Shown: positions 33,898-42,936 of the stretch, one piece after another | Position numbering within the stretch: the first letter of the stretch is position 1 | Layout of the letters: every line of letters begins with the position of its first letter | NCBI GenBank assembly: GCA_022843825.1 | Contig: JALHMX010000010.1 | Coordinates: 44,103 to 108,102 of the forward strand | Source of the DNA: Pseudobdellovibrionaceae bacterium | GTDB lineage: Bacteria > Bdellovibrionota > Bdellovibrionia > Bdellovibrionales > Bdellovibrionaceae | Direction of reading: 5' to 3' | Length of the DNA stretch: 64,000 nt | Translations under genes and position numbers: made by a program | The notes under the pieces: model-generated | Told to the model about the DNA's origin: nothing | The model's database searches: none | Seen by the model: only the letters and a program-made list of their open reading frames with translations

Positions 33898-35115
33898 ATG
33901 AAGATATTATCTTTTTTATTTATTATCCTAATGATTTTATCAACTCATGCCAGTAATAAAACTTCATTGTCTAAACGAATGCAAGCCAAGCAATTACGTG
34001 TCGACCAACAAAGCGTCATTAATGGTCTTACTCAAGTTAGTCGCTTAAATAAATCTTCGAGTTTACAATGTACTATTGATGATGATGACGATGAAGAAAT
34101 ACCAGACCTGGTGGAGTGCGGTAAGCCGATAGCGCTTAAAGCTGGCTGTGTAAATACTGAAGCAGAAAATCATGATCTCGTCTATCGCAGCAATATAGTT
34201 TCCATTGAATGCTCAATATGTGACGTCAATTTTAATGCTACTGCAAAAATTAGACAGCCCTCGACTAAAGATAAAGCCTTGATCGACACTGCTTTTGGTA
34301 ATTATTATTTTGAGAATCCACGAAGTCAGGTTTCCATAGAAAATCTTAAAACAAGTTGTTTAGATTTTATTAAAGGAAAAAAATTTAGTTACAACGAGCA
34401 AGATAGAAATCAAAGCCTGGAAGAGGCCATAAGTGAAATGAGTACACTTAGAGATTTTTTTAAACTGCAAGAAGACAGTTTTGTGAATATAGTTGGTAGA
34501 CATGAAGGCTTTGATGAATTATCAGGTTTTCCCTCTGTCGGTGAATGCAAAAATGATTTGGATGAAGATAAAGAAATTGATAACTATATCAAAAATAATG
34601 AAAAACCAGCGGAGACAGCCTCAACTGATGAAGCTTTTATGAGGGGTTCATTCACTCATATTAAAATAAATGGAAAACCTTTGAAAGTAAAAGAGTTCCC
34701 TTCTCTTAAAGAATCCTTTTCCTATAAAATCAGTAACAACGCCGAAGAACAAGCTGATGTGGACAGTAAGCTTAACTTTCATATTTCACTTTGGTCACCA
34801 GACGCAGGCAAGGTAGATTTAAAACCAGAAGACTTATCCAACAAAGTACACCACTTTGTTTTTAATCAAACGGCGCCTAATGTGACTGATTTTGTAAAGT
34901 ACCTGAATGAAAATGTAAATCGTGGCTATGTCGAAGATGAAAAAAATCAAAAAATCCTTGGAAAACTAATATCAACTACCAATTGCGGTCGACAGACCGA
35001 ACATTTAAATATAACTACGGTGCAATCCAATGGGACCTCTACCACCGAGAGATATATATTAGACTGCAAAAATAGCGGTCGTCGCAATAAGGCTTTATCC
35101 CTTCGAAAAATATAA
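33898..35115 (+). CDS. Hypothetical secreted Cys-containing protein
   Basis: The protein is 405 residues from the ATG at 33898, chosen because it begins a clean signal peptide (MKILSFLFIILMILSTHAS); the ATG at 33880 adds six residues. There is no strong SD for either. The mature part has an acidic run (DDDDDEE), about ten Cys and a hydrophilic, lysine- and glutamate-rich body. No domain is recognised. It starts 46 nt after the Na/Pi gene and ends 91 nt before the YceI operon; its relation to both is unclear. Confidence 0.7.
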   Translation: MKILSFLFIILMILSTHASNKTSLSKRMQAKQLRVDQQSVINGLTQVSRLNKSSSLQCTIDDDDDEEIPDLVECGKPIALKAGCVNTEAENHDLVYRSNIVSIECSICDVNFNATAKIRQPSTKDKALIDTAFGNYYFENPRSQVSIENLKTSCLDFIKGKKFSYNEQDRNQSLEEAISEMSTLRDFFKLQEDSFVNIVGRHEGFDELSGFPSVGECKNDLDEDKEIDNYIKNNEKPAETASTDEAFMRGSFTHIKINGKPLKVKEFPSLKESFSYKISNNAEEQADVDSKLNFHISLWSPDAGKVDLKPEDLSNKVHHFVFNQTAPNVTDFVKYLNENVNRGYVEDEKNQKILGKLISTTNCGRQTEHLNITTVQSNGTSTTERYILDCKNSGRRNKALSLRKI

Positions 35116-35206
35116 TACATAACGGCATATATAGGTATCCGCTTGATGATACTCCATTTTTGGGTTCTGATTAATCTATCCCCAAACTATACTTACTGGA
35201 GCATAT

Positions 35207-35707
35207 ATGAAGTCCTTATGTGTCGGTTTTATTATTTTATTTTCCTCCCTATTTAGCTGGGCACAGGAAAATAAGCTTACAGTTCTGGTCAGCTTATCCC
35301 CGTCTGGCTCATTTAAAATGACAAGTCAAAACCTCAAAGGATCAGCCCAAAAAATTGGTGGAAAACTTACGGCAGATCAATTTAGCGTAACTGTGGCTTC
35401 ATTAAAAACAGGGATTAATCTGCGCGATGAACATCTTCGAAAGCACTTGAACCCAACTGAAAAAACACCACGAATAATTTTATCAAATATCAAATCTTTG
35501 TCAGATCGTAAAGGAACTGCTGACTTAGAAGTCAATGGCGTTAAATCCCCAGTGCAGTTTGATTACGTGGAAAAAAGCGGAATGGTAGAAGCCCAGTTTG
35601 AAGTAAAACCGTCTATATTTAAATTAGCTAAAGCCTCTTATTTAGGAGTAGGTGTAAAAGATTTAGTTAAAGTCATAGCCGTGGTTAATATCGAGAATAC
35701 CAAATAG
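35207..35707 (+). CDS. YceI family exported protein
   Basis: A 166-residue protein with a signal peptide ending at SWA and the YceI lipocalin-like pattern: FKMTSQNLKGSAQKIGGKL, SLKTGINLRDEHLRKHLN, and VNGVKSPVQFDY. YceI proteins bind polyisoprenoid or amphiphilic ligands in the periplasm; in many genomes they sit beside cytochromes, as here. An SD GGAG precedes the ATG. The next gene, a lipid-anchored cytochrome, starts 1 nt after this stop. Confidence 0.85.
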   Translation: MKSLCVGFIILFSSLFSWAQENKLTVLVSLSPSGSFKMTSQNLKGSAQKIGGKLTADQFSVTVASLKTGINLRDEHLRKHLNPTEKTPRIILSNIKSLSDRKGTADLEVNGVKSPVQFDYVEKSGMVEAQFEVKPSIFKLAKASYLGVGVKDLVKVIAVVNIENTK

Positions 35708-35708
35708 A

Positions 35709-36074
35709 ATGAAGAAGTTAGTTCTGCTTTTTTCATTGTTAGTGAGTTGTCAGGATTATAATTCAAACTCCTCGGACAAATTAAAATATGGCGATTTAGT
35801 TATTGATGACGAAGGTGATCCTAATTATATCGGTGCCTATAAAATCATTCAAAATAAATGTATAGCCTGTCATCAGTCTCACCATAATGGATGGATTGGT
35901 TTTAGTCCTTCCCAATGGCTTAGTTCGGGATTTGTGGCTAAAGGCAACCCAGATAGTTCGCCATTAATTATGGCCACATCGAATTTCGGTGGCACTATGC
36001 CGCCCACAGGCAGCCCCGGCTTAACGGCAGAAGAGTATCAAACCTTAAGAACCTGGATAAGTGATATGCCATGA
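35709..36074 (+). CDS. Lipid-anchored mono-heme cytochrome c-like protein
   Basis: A 121-residue protein with a lipoprotein signal (lipobox LVSC, Cys14) and one c-type heme motif CIACH (Cys51, Cys54, His55). A Met near residue 95 (GGTMPPTG) is a likely distal ligand. The fold resembles the short cytochrome domains in large-scale secreted proteins (TAEEYQTLRTWI at the end is a typical last helix). It overlaps the next gene by 4 nt (ATGA). It probably shuttles electrons or senses ligand in the periplasm; no partner reductase is nearby. Confidence 0.8.
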   Translation: MKKLVLLFSLLVSCQDYNSNSSDKLKYGDLVIDDEGDPNYIGAYKIIQNKCIACHQSHHNGWIGFSPSQWLSSGFVAKGNPDSSPLIMATSNFGGTMPPTGSPGLTAEEYQTLRTWISDMP

Positions 36075-37234
36075 CAAGTGTTCATCGATATATCTATCTT
36101 TTTATGGTTGTCTTTGTCTGTCCTCAGTTTGTTTTAGCTTACCCGCAGTACATCGGACACGGTTACACCTCATGTATGAATTGCCACTTTAATCCTTTTG
36201 GAGGCGGGCAAATCAACGACTATGGACGAGTGGTTGCGGCAACAGCAATTTCTTCCAAAGAGTTATTCCCTCGAACTTGGACCGAAGAAAAATTTGCAGA
36301 TTTCTCAGGTTTTTTATTTAGACAGCCAACACAAAGCTGGCTTCGAACACAAATCAATTATCGCGGATTTGGCATACTTCACAATCCGCGAAGCGCTCAA
36401 GAAAAAACACAGTGGATGAATATGCAACTTGATATTCGAGCTACTCTTAAATTTGGGGAAAATGACAAATTTATTCTTAGTGGTGATTATGGAAAAACAC
36501 CATATCCACAAAGTGGCCTGAGTGGCAAAGACTATGGAACAGAACGTAGCCGTAGTCATTACATAGGTTATAAAATTAATGAGAATTACGGTGTATATGC
36601 TGGCATGATGGATAAGGTTTATGGTCTTCGTGTGATTGAACACACAGCCTACTCAAGAATGACCCCACAGGTTACGCAAAATGATCAAACACATGGAATC
36701 GCAGGCCACTATTTAGATGATCTATGGGAAGGCGGAGTTCATCTTTTCACCGGCAATATGTCTCAAGACAGTGATTTGCGAATGAAAGGCATAAGCTCAA
36801 TGGTAGAAAGAACTGTCGCCGATGTTCATCGCCTGGGGGGATCAGTTCAAATAGCTAAAAATGATTATCAAGATCTTACTTCATTAGCAGGTCATTCACG
36901 ATTTAATTTAAATGATGGTTCAGCCCTTTTGACTGAAGTTGGCATAGTCGATAAAAAAACTAAAAGTGGGTTAGACACCAAAACCTCACATTACGGATTA
37001 CTGCAAACTTATCTGCGCCCCACTCGCGGAGTTTATGTCTTATCAAATATAGAATATTTTAAAAATGATTCATCCAGCCAGGACTACGTCATTCGTTGGG
37101 GGCCAGGGGTTCAATATTTTTTAGCGCCCAAGGTAGAAATGCGAGCAGATCTTTTTAATACGCGAAGTTTTGGCGGCGATAACTCAAGTAAAGACCTTTG
37201 GCTTTTCTTATATCAAATACATGTGTGGTTATGA
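36071..37234 (+). CDS. Exported CxxCH protein, probable outer-membrane barrel
   Basis: A 387-residue protein with a signal peptide ending at VLA, then YPQYIGHGYTSCMNCHFNPF with a CMNCH motif (Cys35, Cys38, His39) and GGGQINDYGR. After residue about 80 the sequence alternates polar and hydrophobic residues, with many Tyr and Gly, ending in LFLYQIHVWL; this looks like a beta-barrel. A heme-type motif at the N-terminus of a barrel-like protein suggests an outer-membrane electron-handling or heme-bound protein (inference). It overlaps both neighbours by 4 nt. Confidence 0.75.
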   Translation: MTSVHRYIYLFMVVFVCPQFVLAYPQYIGHGYTSCMNCHFNPFGGGQINDYGRVVAATAISSKELFPRTWTEEKFADFSGFLFRQPTQSWLRTQINYRGFGILHNPRSAQEKTQWMNMQLDIRATLKFGENDKFILSGDYGKTPYPQSGLSGKDYGTERSRSHYIGYKINENYGVYAGMMDKVYGLRVIEHTAYSRMTPQVTQNDQTHGIAGHYLDDLWEGGVHLFTGNMSQDSDLRMKGISSMVERTVADVHRLGGSVQIAKNDYQDLTSLAGHSRFNLNDGSALLTEVGIVDKKTKSGLDTKTSHYGLLQTYLRPTRGVYVLSNIEYFKNDSSSQDYVIRWGPGVQYFLAPKVEMRADLFNTRSFGGDNSSKDLWLFLYQIHVWL

Positions 37235-38289
37235 GAATACTTATTACTTTGTTTATCATTTTATTGATGAGTTTTCAGGTTTGGTCACAAAAATACCTGG
37301 ATCATCTGAACCGACTTCGCGCCGCAAAAAAATATGATGCCATAGTTAATATTTATAAGAAAAATCAAAAAGCAGTTGCTTATAGAACCTCACCTAAAGT
37401 CATTGAAATTACTTTAGAGGCGCTGGAAGCCACTCAGCAACATCTCCTCGCTTATCGTTTGCGGTTAAACCTTATAAGTCATAAACATCGACCTCAACAA
37501 AGAGCCTTAATCTCTCAGATAAAAAGCAAGCGATCGGTCAGTCCGTCTAATTATTCGGATGATCTTAAGTCTTTATACTTCGGCGCCTACCAAAATTTAG
37601 CTCAACATCTTCAAACTGTGGCACCATCAAATGATCGAGAAAAAATAGTTAATACCTTTAATTCGCTTAAAAAAATTCTTGAAGCGCTTGAATATGAAGA
37701 AGATCAAGTTGAGAGCATTAAAGAAGGTGTCGATGGATCTTTTAAAAAACAACAGGGGCAAGCTTATAAATTTTCCAAGTCCGTATTTTTAAAACAAAAT
37801 TCATGGCAAAATAAAGCTATTTTTCAAGTGGCTGGCGTCGATAGCGAAATACTTATTACTAACATGGGAAGCTGTATCGGCGGGTCGATTGGCTATCAGA
37901 ATGATAACTATCATTTCTTTGCCGATGGCTGTTTTATTTTCGGTAAAGGCAATGTTCAAGCTCAAAACGAATTAGTTTACCAACAATCCAATGTTCCGTT
38001 TAATGCCTATCAATTCGCTTTAGGAGCTAGCCTTATTGTATCATCTTCCCTAGCTGAATTTGGAGTAAAGGTCCCGGTCTACTTTATATCGCAAGAATTA
38101 ACTACTCCCCCCGATAGTGATCCCGAATGCGTTGGTGGCTGTAAAATTGAGCCTCCTGACAAAAGTCTTATATCCATATCACTTTATGGCAAATGGCCAT
38201 TTGATCAGTTTTACTTCTTAACGGAATATGGTAGAAATATAAAGAGTGATTTAATTGTGTGGTCCTTAGGATTAGGTTATAATTTTTAA
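37231..38289 (+). CDS. Hypothetical exported protein of the cytochrome operon
   Basis: The protein is 352 residues from the ATG at 37231 (ATGA overlap with the previous stop); the frame before it is an artefact. A signal peptide ends near QVWSQ. The N-terminal 200 residues are helical and basic (possibly TPR-like), and the C-terminal 150 are beta-rich with Gly and aromatic residues (DSEILITNMGSCIGGS, then YQFALGASL), resembling an outer-membrane or solvent-exposed beta domain. I recognise no family. Its place in the operon implies work with the CxxCH proteins. Confidence 0.75.
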   Translation: MRILITLFIILLMSFQVWSQKYLDHLNRLRAAKKYDAIVNIYKKNQKAVAYRTSPKVIEITLEALEATQQHLLAYRLRLNLISHKHRPQQRALISQIKSKRSVSPSNYSDDLKSLYFGAYQNLAQHLQTVAPSNDREKIVNTFNSLKKILEALEYEEDQVESIKEGVDGSFKKQQGQAYKFSKSVFLKQNSWQNKAIFQVAGVDSEILITNMGSCIGGSIGYQNDNYHFFADGCFIFGKGNVQAQNELVYQQSNVPFNAYQFALGASLIVSSSLAEFGVKVPVYFISQELTTPPDSDPECVGGCKIEPPDKSLISISLYGKWPFDQFYFLTEYGRNIKSDLIVWSLGLGYNF

Positions 38290-38299
38290 AGAGGTAAAT

Positions 38300-38719
38300 A
38301 TGGCTAGAAAACTAAAAAATATTCTTATAGAACCACAGCTACAACTAAAGCTGATGTCCTATTTTTTCTTTTTATTTATTTTAACGACAATTTCATTCTA
38401 CGGCACGGCCTACTTTTTCTTTTGGAGACTGCAAAATAAGGCGATTCAGGTTGGAATTCCAGACGGACATGTATTTTTTAGCTTCTTAGGAAACTTGAAA
38501 TATGATTTTGATATTCTATTTATAGTCTTGGCCCTATTCAACTTTGCCTTGCTGATTTATTTTGGTTTTACAGTGTCTCAAAGAGTTGCCGGTCCATTCT
38601 ATAAAGCCAAAAGATATCTCACTAACCTCAATCAAGAAACTGAAACTTTTAGGCTTAGAAAAAATGATTTTTTTAAAGAACTAGAGCCTATAATCAATGA
38701 TTTAAAGGATAGAAAATGA
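38300..38719 (+). CDS. Two-helix membrane protein with HAMP-like segment
   Basis: A 139-residue protein with two transmembrane segments (about 18-40 and 71-92) and a HAMP-like stretch, SQRVAGPFYKAKRYLTNLNQ, after the second; RVAGP is the classic HAMP opening seen in Bdellovibrio-type proteins. There is no kinase, methyl-accepting or cyclase output domain, so the HAMP would have to talk to a separate partner. GAGG-type SD upstream. It overlaps the next gene by 4 nt. Role unknown. Confidence 0.7.
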   Translation: MARKLKNILIEPQLQLKLMSYFFFLFILTTISFYGTAYFFFWRLQNKAIQVGIPDGHVFFSFLGNLKYDFDILFIVLALFNFALLIYFGFTVSQRVAGPFYKAKRYLTNLNQETETFRLRKNDFFKELEPIINDLKDRK

Positions 38720-38925
38720 TTTACTTACTTATTCCACTACTATTTTTTACTTCTTGTCTAAATAACTCTCTAACTAAAAGCAACGTCTCTGAAGACTATG
38801 TCTTGATTGAATTTGCATCGTTACTTGAGCAACAATACCACAAGTCTCATTCACCTTCGACAATCTCTGACAGAGATCAGTATCATCAAACATACAATGA
38901 TAATGGCGGAGCCTCTCAGTTATAA
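38716..38925 (+). CDS. Small lipoprotein ending the cytochrome operon
   Basis: A 69-residue protein with a lipoprotein signal and lipobox FTSC (Cys14). The mature part (55 residues) is polar and Ser/Asn/Gln-rich. It starts inside the end of the HAMP-like gene (4-nt overlap), so it belongs to the operon. Its 3' end overlaps the 3' end of the convergent lipoprotein gene by 6 nt. No family recognised. Confidence 0.6.
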   Translation: MIYLLIPLLFFTSCLNNSLTKSNVSEDYVLIEFASLLEQQYHKSHSPSTISDRDQYHQTYNDNGGASQL

Positions 38926-39558
38926 GGCTTGCCATCCAGCCGATGAGCAAATCGTATGAACTATAAACTTCCAGGCTTCTGCTGGACTACCCGCCACAGA
39001 CTGAATGTTTTTTAATGATTCTACAATGGACGCATCAATAGGTTCTGCGGGATAAAACAAGGCCCAGGCTTTTCTTACAGCGTTGTCACTTGGAGCTTCC
39101 CACCCACTTGTTCCCAGAATTTTAGGACGAACCTGATCCATATGAATTGTTTGATTGGTAATGTACTCGCAAGCCTTCATGGTGAAAGCAAATCTCATCG
39201 GGTTATTCGTCGCAAGCTGGGTCCTTGAAACACCTGAACAAGTCTCCATAGGAAACTCTACAGTCGATGCTGATAAATCTGATTCTGCATAACTATCACA
39301 ACCTCCACCAAATTCACTGCGTCTGTAAATATTTGTAGTTATCCAATTATCAGTGGTTGAGTTACTTTCAATGTTAAAAACTTTCACCAAGGTATCATAA
39401 ACGTAGCGTCGCTCCGTCATTTGTAAGTTTACCGTATACTTAGAGTGAATATTCAACACTCCACTGACAACAGCTGCACTTGAAAAAACGAGATCAGTTT
39501 TTTGACTCGGGATACACGAAGTTAAAAAAGCTAACAAAATGATGAGTATTTTTTTCAT
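38920..39558 (-). CDS. Hypothetical lipoprotein of the DUF1501 gene set
   Basis: The protein is 212 residues from the ATG at 39558, which has SD AAAGGAAT; 8 extra N-terminal codons are not supported. Lipobox LTSC (Cys15 region). The mature part has six Cys and Trp-rich helical segments (KAWALFYPAEPIDAS, EAWKFIVHTICSS), similar in style to the C-terminal cap of the DUF1585/1588-type proteins. It starts 10 nt after the DUF1501 protein gene and is the last gene of that operon. Confidence 0.7.
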   Translation of the reverse strand: MKKILIILLAFLTSCIPSQKTDLVFSSAAVVSGVLNIHSKYTVNLQMTERRYVYDTLVKVFNIESNSTTDNWITTNIYRRSEFGGGCDSYAESDLSASTVEFPMETCSGVSRTQLATNNPMRFAFTMKACEYITNQTIHMDQVRPKILGTSGWEAPSDNAVRKAWALFYPAEPIDASIVESLKNIQSVAGSPAEAWKFIVHTICSSAGWQAL

Positions 39559-39568
39559 AGCTATTCCT

Positions 39569-41209
39569 TTAAGTTGTTCCATTAGCGTTAAAATTTTGGC
39601 ACGAAGTCATTACCGGAACTATAGATCCATTTTGCTTTCTAACAAAACTTCTATCGTTGGGCATAGGCGTCTTTACATCAACCATAGCCGATATTGTTGA
39701 TAAACAATTTCCTAAAATAGCTTCACGGCCGCCCAATTCACTCATCGGCGCTGAAAGTCCCCATGTCCCTAAGTAATTATTACTGCTGTCGCTTCTGACA
39801 TTACCCAAAACAGTCAGTTGATTAACCATACCGGAAAAAACAGTGTAATTGGCGCCGCGCCAGCCATGATCAGCGCCGGTTCCCGAGCTGCGAGGGTTAC
39901 GATTAAACTCGGATGTTACAGCAATGGCGGTTTGATTAAACATATTTCCATGGGGTGTAGAAATCGCTTTCATTTGTTGTATAAATTCATACAAGGCAGC
40001 GGAAAAAGCCCGATAGTATCTGCTAAAATTTAAGAGTGCTAAATGTGATCCCACTTCATGCGCATCATTATTGGCGACCAACCCACCTAGCCCAAAGGTA
40101 AATGCTGAAGATAGATTTTCTTTGATCATGAATTCTGCCACAGCCATAGCGTTAGCCATACCGCCGACCACTGCTGTTTCTCCTACAAAGTTCTGTGCAT
40201 CCGTGCTGGCACTATAGAAGTTACCATTTCCCCCTATATTAAAGGGTGCTGTGCGACTTACTGGAATACTCAGATCATCAACTCCTGCTAAAATCAAGGC
40301 ACTATCCGTTTTAGAGGAACTTCGCCGCATAAGGTTGGTGTACTTATTTACTAAGGTGGAATAGCTTTGTTGCAAATTTCCAAATTGTCTTCTCATCAAT
40401 GTCTTAGCATTAGCTCGTGCCTGATAAGTACTTGGTAAATATTTATGCTTATCAACTGACGCCGCATTCATTTTTGCTAATGCCAAATCAATAGCATCTT
40501 CAACCTGAGTGCTTTTAATGCCAGTAATATTATTTGTCGGCAAAAATGGAGCTAAAGCTGTACTGAATGGGTTGCCCCCTCCGACAGAAACTAAACCAGT
40601 TCCTTTTTGCGATCCATAATATGATGTGTCTACTCCTGAATGAACAACAGGAATTGGTGTTTTAGCTTTGTCCGCCAATAATCCTGTAATCGAAGTACCA
40701 CCCGGAAACAAAGCGACATGTCTTTGGCGATTGATGCCGTGGCTGTCGATGAGCGTATTAATTCCTCTTAAACTTAACATGTTATGAGCCAAACTCGTCA
40801 TCGGCACAGACCCTCCATCCGCCGTTGGAATTTGCGCCGCCCATGTCCATGGCAAATTATAGGATCCTACCCGTGTTGTGGCGTACTCGCCAACAACTTG
40901 ATCCCCTTGAGCTCTAAAACGAGTAATCACCATAGGGTTTGGAACAAATACATCTGACGAGCCGTTTGGAGTTAGAATACTATCCCAATACCAGCGCGAT
41001 ATTCCACCACCAATACTGAGATTGATTAACTTCATGTCCCCCAGGCCGTCACCCTGCCCCGCCGCTTGTGCGTGTCCTTTTTGCAAAAACTGCATCAAAA
41101 TATTATTTAAAAATATATCCCCAGGAAAAATTGAAAATGCACCCACACCGGTCATTAAACGTTGTAAAAATGCTCGTCGATCTATTTCATTTTTTTTATT
41201 TTCACTCAT
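39569..41209 (-). CDS. Tat-exported DUF1501 family protein
   Basis: A 546-residue protein with an N-terminal twin-arginine signal (Arg11-Arg12 in DRRAFLQRL). The DUF1501 pattern is recognisable: KLINLSIGGGISRWYWD near the start, MLSLRGINTLIDSHG, and SEFNRNPRSSGTGADHGW near the end (alkaline-phosphatase-superfamily-like metal site region). Function of the family is unknown; partners are usually cytochrome-like DUF1585/1588/1800 proteins, as here. GAGGA SD overlaps the upstream stop. It is expected in the periplasm or exported. Confidence 0.82.
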   Translation of the reverse strand: MSENKKNEIDRRAFLQRLMTGVGAFSIFPGDIFLNNILMQFLQKGHAQAAGQGDGLGDMKLINLSIGGGISRWYWDSILTPNGSSDVFVPNPMVITRFRAQGDQVVGEYATTRVGSYNLPWTWAAQIPTADGGSVPMTSLAHNMLSLRGINTLIDSHGINRQRHVALFPGGTSITGLLADKAKTPIPVVHSGVDTSYYGSQKGTGLVSVGGGNPFSTALAPFLPTNNITGIKSTQVEDAIDLALAKMNAASVDKHKYLPSTYQARANAKTLMRRQFGNLQQSYSTLVNKYTNLMRRSSSKTDSALILAGVDDLSIPVSRTAPFNIGGNGNFYSASTDAQNFVGETAVVGGMANAMAVAEFMIKENLSSAFTFGLGGLVANNDAHEVGSHLALLNFSRYYRAFSAALYEFIQQMKAISTPHGNMFNQTAIAVTSEFNRNPRSSGTGADHGWRGANYTVFSGMVNQLTVLGNVRSDSSNNYLGTWGLSAPMSELGGREAILGNCLSTISAMVDVKTPMPNDRSFVRKQNGSIVPVMTSCQNFNANGTT

Positions 41210-41211
41210 CT

Positions 41212-42792
41212 TTAAAGTCCTCTGTCTGGGCGAATAAACGTTTGCGACTGAATAATTGATCTTATAAGCTGTTTTAAGGACTGATGCTGCTTAAGCTCTT
41301 GCCCGAGCTGAATGACTTGATCTCTGTATTTTCTTTCTGCTGCACTCAGTTCTGGAAAATTGATGTCCCCTTCGTCATCTAGATTGACCTCAATACCTGT
41401 AAACTGCTGAAAATGTTTCTTAGCAAAACAAGCATAAAAATCATCTTTTTGAGCTATGGCCTGCCCTAACTCTTGAAAACCTTCAAACTGTTGTTTAACC
41501 AAATCCCCATTATAACTTCTGTAAAACAACCGACCTATATTAGCCTTATTATGCCAATTCCCGTCATTTCCGGTCATCAACGTTAATACTTTTTGGTTTT
41601 TATTCGTTGGATTTGTGCTTTGAACACTTTGAGACAACCAACGAATAGATCCCCAAGAATTCGGCAATGTTTTTCCAAAGGTTATATTTCTTGTTACGCC
41701 GGTTAAGTCATCCATTCCCGAATGACAACGCATACAAGAAATTCCTTGTCGAAATGAAATGGTGGAATTGACATTGACTTCGCTGACTACATCCATTGAT
41801 CGAACTGATGGATTTTGCTTGCACAGAAAATCATGTAAGACGCTTTCTCCGTATCTTCTTTGCAAAGTCTGTCTACCGTTTTGCGTCGTGGTGTCTGCAT
41901 AATTAAAATTTCGACGTATGTAGTCTTGTTCACCTAACACTCCACCGCCAAAATGTTGATTGATATTCATATCTGCAGGCAATCTTCCCGTATTACTCGC
42001 GTAGGTTGCTACATTTTGAATTGTATCTTGCTCTAATCCAACCAACACGCCCGTTTGAATTAATGTCGGGAAATAAGGAACGGCAGGAACGTCTCCGCCA
42101 GGAAACCAACATCTCACACCGCCCGGAGTAATTTCGACTGATGAAAGACTTCCCATACGCATATATGCGTTCATAAAATCACTGTAATTAAGTCCGTTGG
42201 CCGCAAAGTAAGCCATGCAGGCGGCCTTGTCTCCAATGTTGTCAGGACTATACAATAAATTATTTTTATTCGTATCAGTCACTGAACGCTGGCGATTAGC
42301 TTTTTCTGAATATCTAATTGCGCGCAGAGCATATGAGCGAGTTACAGTATTTGAAAAAGGTTCGTTAGGTTTAAACAAAGAATATAAATAATGGTAGGCG
42401 GGCTGATTGCCATCAATGACATCCGCTGTTCGAGCATCATCTCCGGTTGAGGGTATTCCCGAGGCTGTCACTGAGAACTGTGAGTTATAAAAATCTAAAA
42501 ACTTTCTTAGGATTTTTTGCCCAGTTAACTGATATTGACTGCCCTGTCTGGCAATGGATTTTCCATCGAGTATAAAGTCAGCTTCGGATAGAATCGCCAT
42601 GCACGCATCAGTTCCTGAGGTTTGACCTGCGGCTACTTGCTGCCACAACGCATGACTCTCTTGCAATTTTTCGTTAGTAAAAAGTCCATAACACTTATGA
42701 AGTCTTCTTAACTCATCGTTTACGCTGGAGTGTGCATATAACGATCCAAATATACATAATATGGCCACTAACCCTACGGAAGAATTTCTCAT
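41212..42792 (-). CDS. Exported CxxCH protein, partner of DUF1501 protein
   Basis: The protein is 526 residues from the ATG at 42792; the SD AGGAGG is five bases upstream, and a GTG six bases earlier overlaps it. A signal peptide ends near AHS. One c-heme motif CMRCH lies about 60% along (ISCMRCHSGMDDL). The C-terminus (YACFAKKHFQQFTGI...LKQLIRSIIQSQTF) resembles the DUF1585-type cap that follows heme domains in DUF1588 proteins. It precedes the DUF1501 gene by 2 nt. The pair likely works as an envelope complex of unknown activity. Confidence 0.78.
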   Translation of the reverse strand: MRNSSVGLVAILCIFGSLYAHSSVNDELRRLHKCYGLFTNEKLQESHALWQQVAAGQTSGTDACMAILSEADFILDGKSIARQGSQYQLTGQKILRKFLDFYNSQFSVTASGIPSTGDDARTADVIDGNQPAYHYLYSLFKPNEPFSNTVTRSYALRAIRYSEKANRQRSVTDTNKNNLLYSPDNIGDKAACMAYFAANGLNYSDFMNAYMRMGSLSSVEITPGGVRCWFPGGDVPAVPYFPTLIQTGVLVGLEQDTIQNVATYASNTGRLPADMNINQHFGGGVLGEQDYIRRNFNYADTTTQNGRQTLQRRYGESVLHDFLCKQNPSVRSMDVVSEVNVNSTISFRQGISCMRCHSGMDDLTGVTRNITFGKTLPNSWGSIRWLSQSVQSTNPTNKNQKVLTLMTGNDGNWHNKANIGRLFYRSYNGDLVKQQFEGFQELGQAIAQKDDFYACFAKKHFQQFTGIEVNLDDEGDINFPELSAAERKYRDQVIQLGQELKQHQSLKQLIRSIIQSQTFIRPDRGL

Positions 42793-42936
42793 CTTCACCT
42801 CCTACAAATCAAACTTATAGTCTTATTTAGTTCATCTTATGGATTTATGCTAACAGCTGAATATAGCTGTGAAAAGAAGAGTTTCTTCATTCAAACTATA
42901 TCGTTTTACTTGCTAGACCATTGTCTAAGTCGTTGC

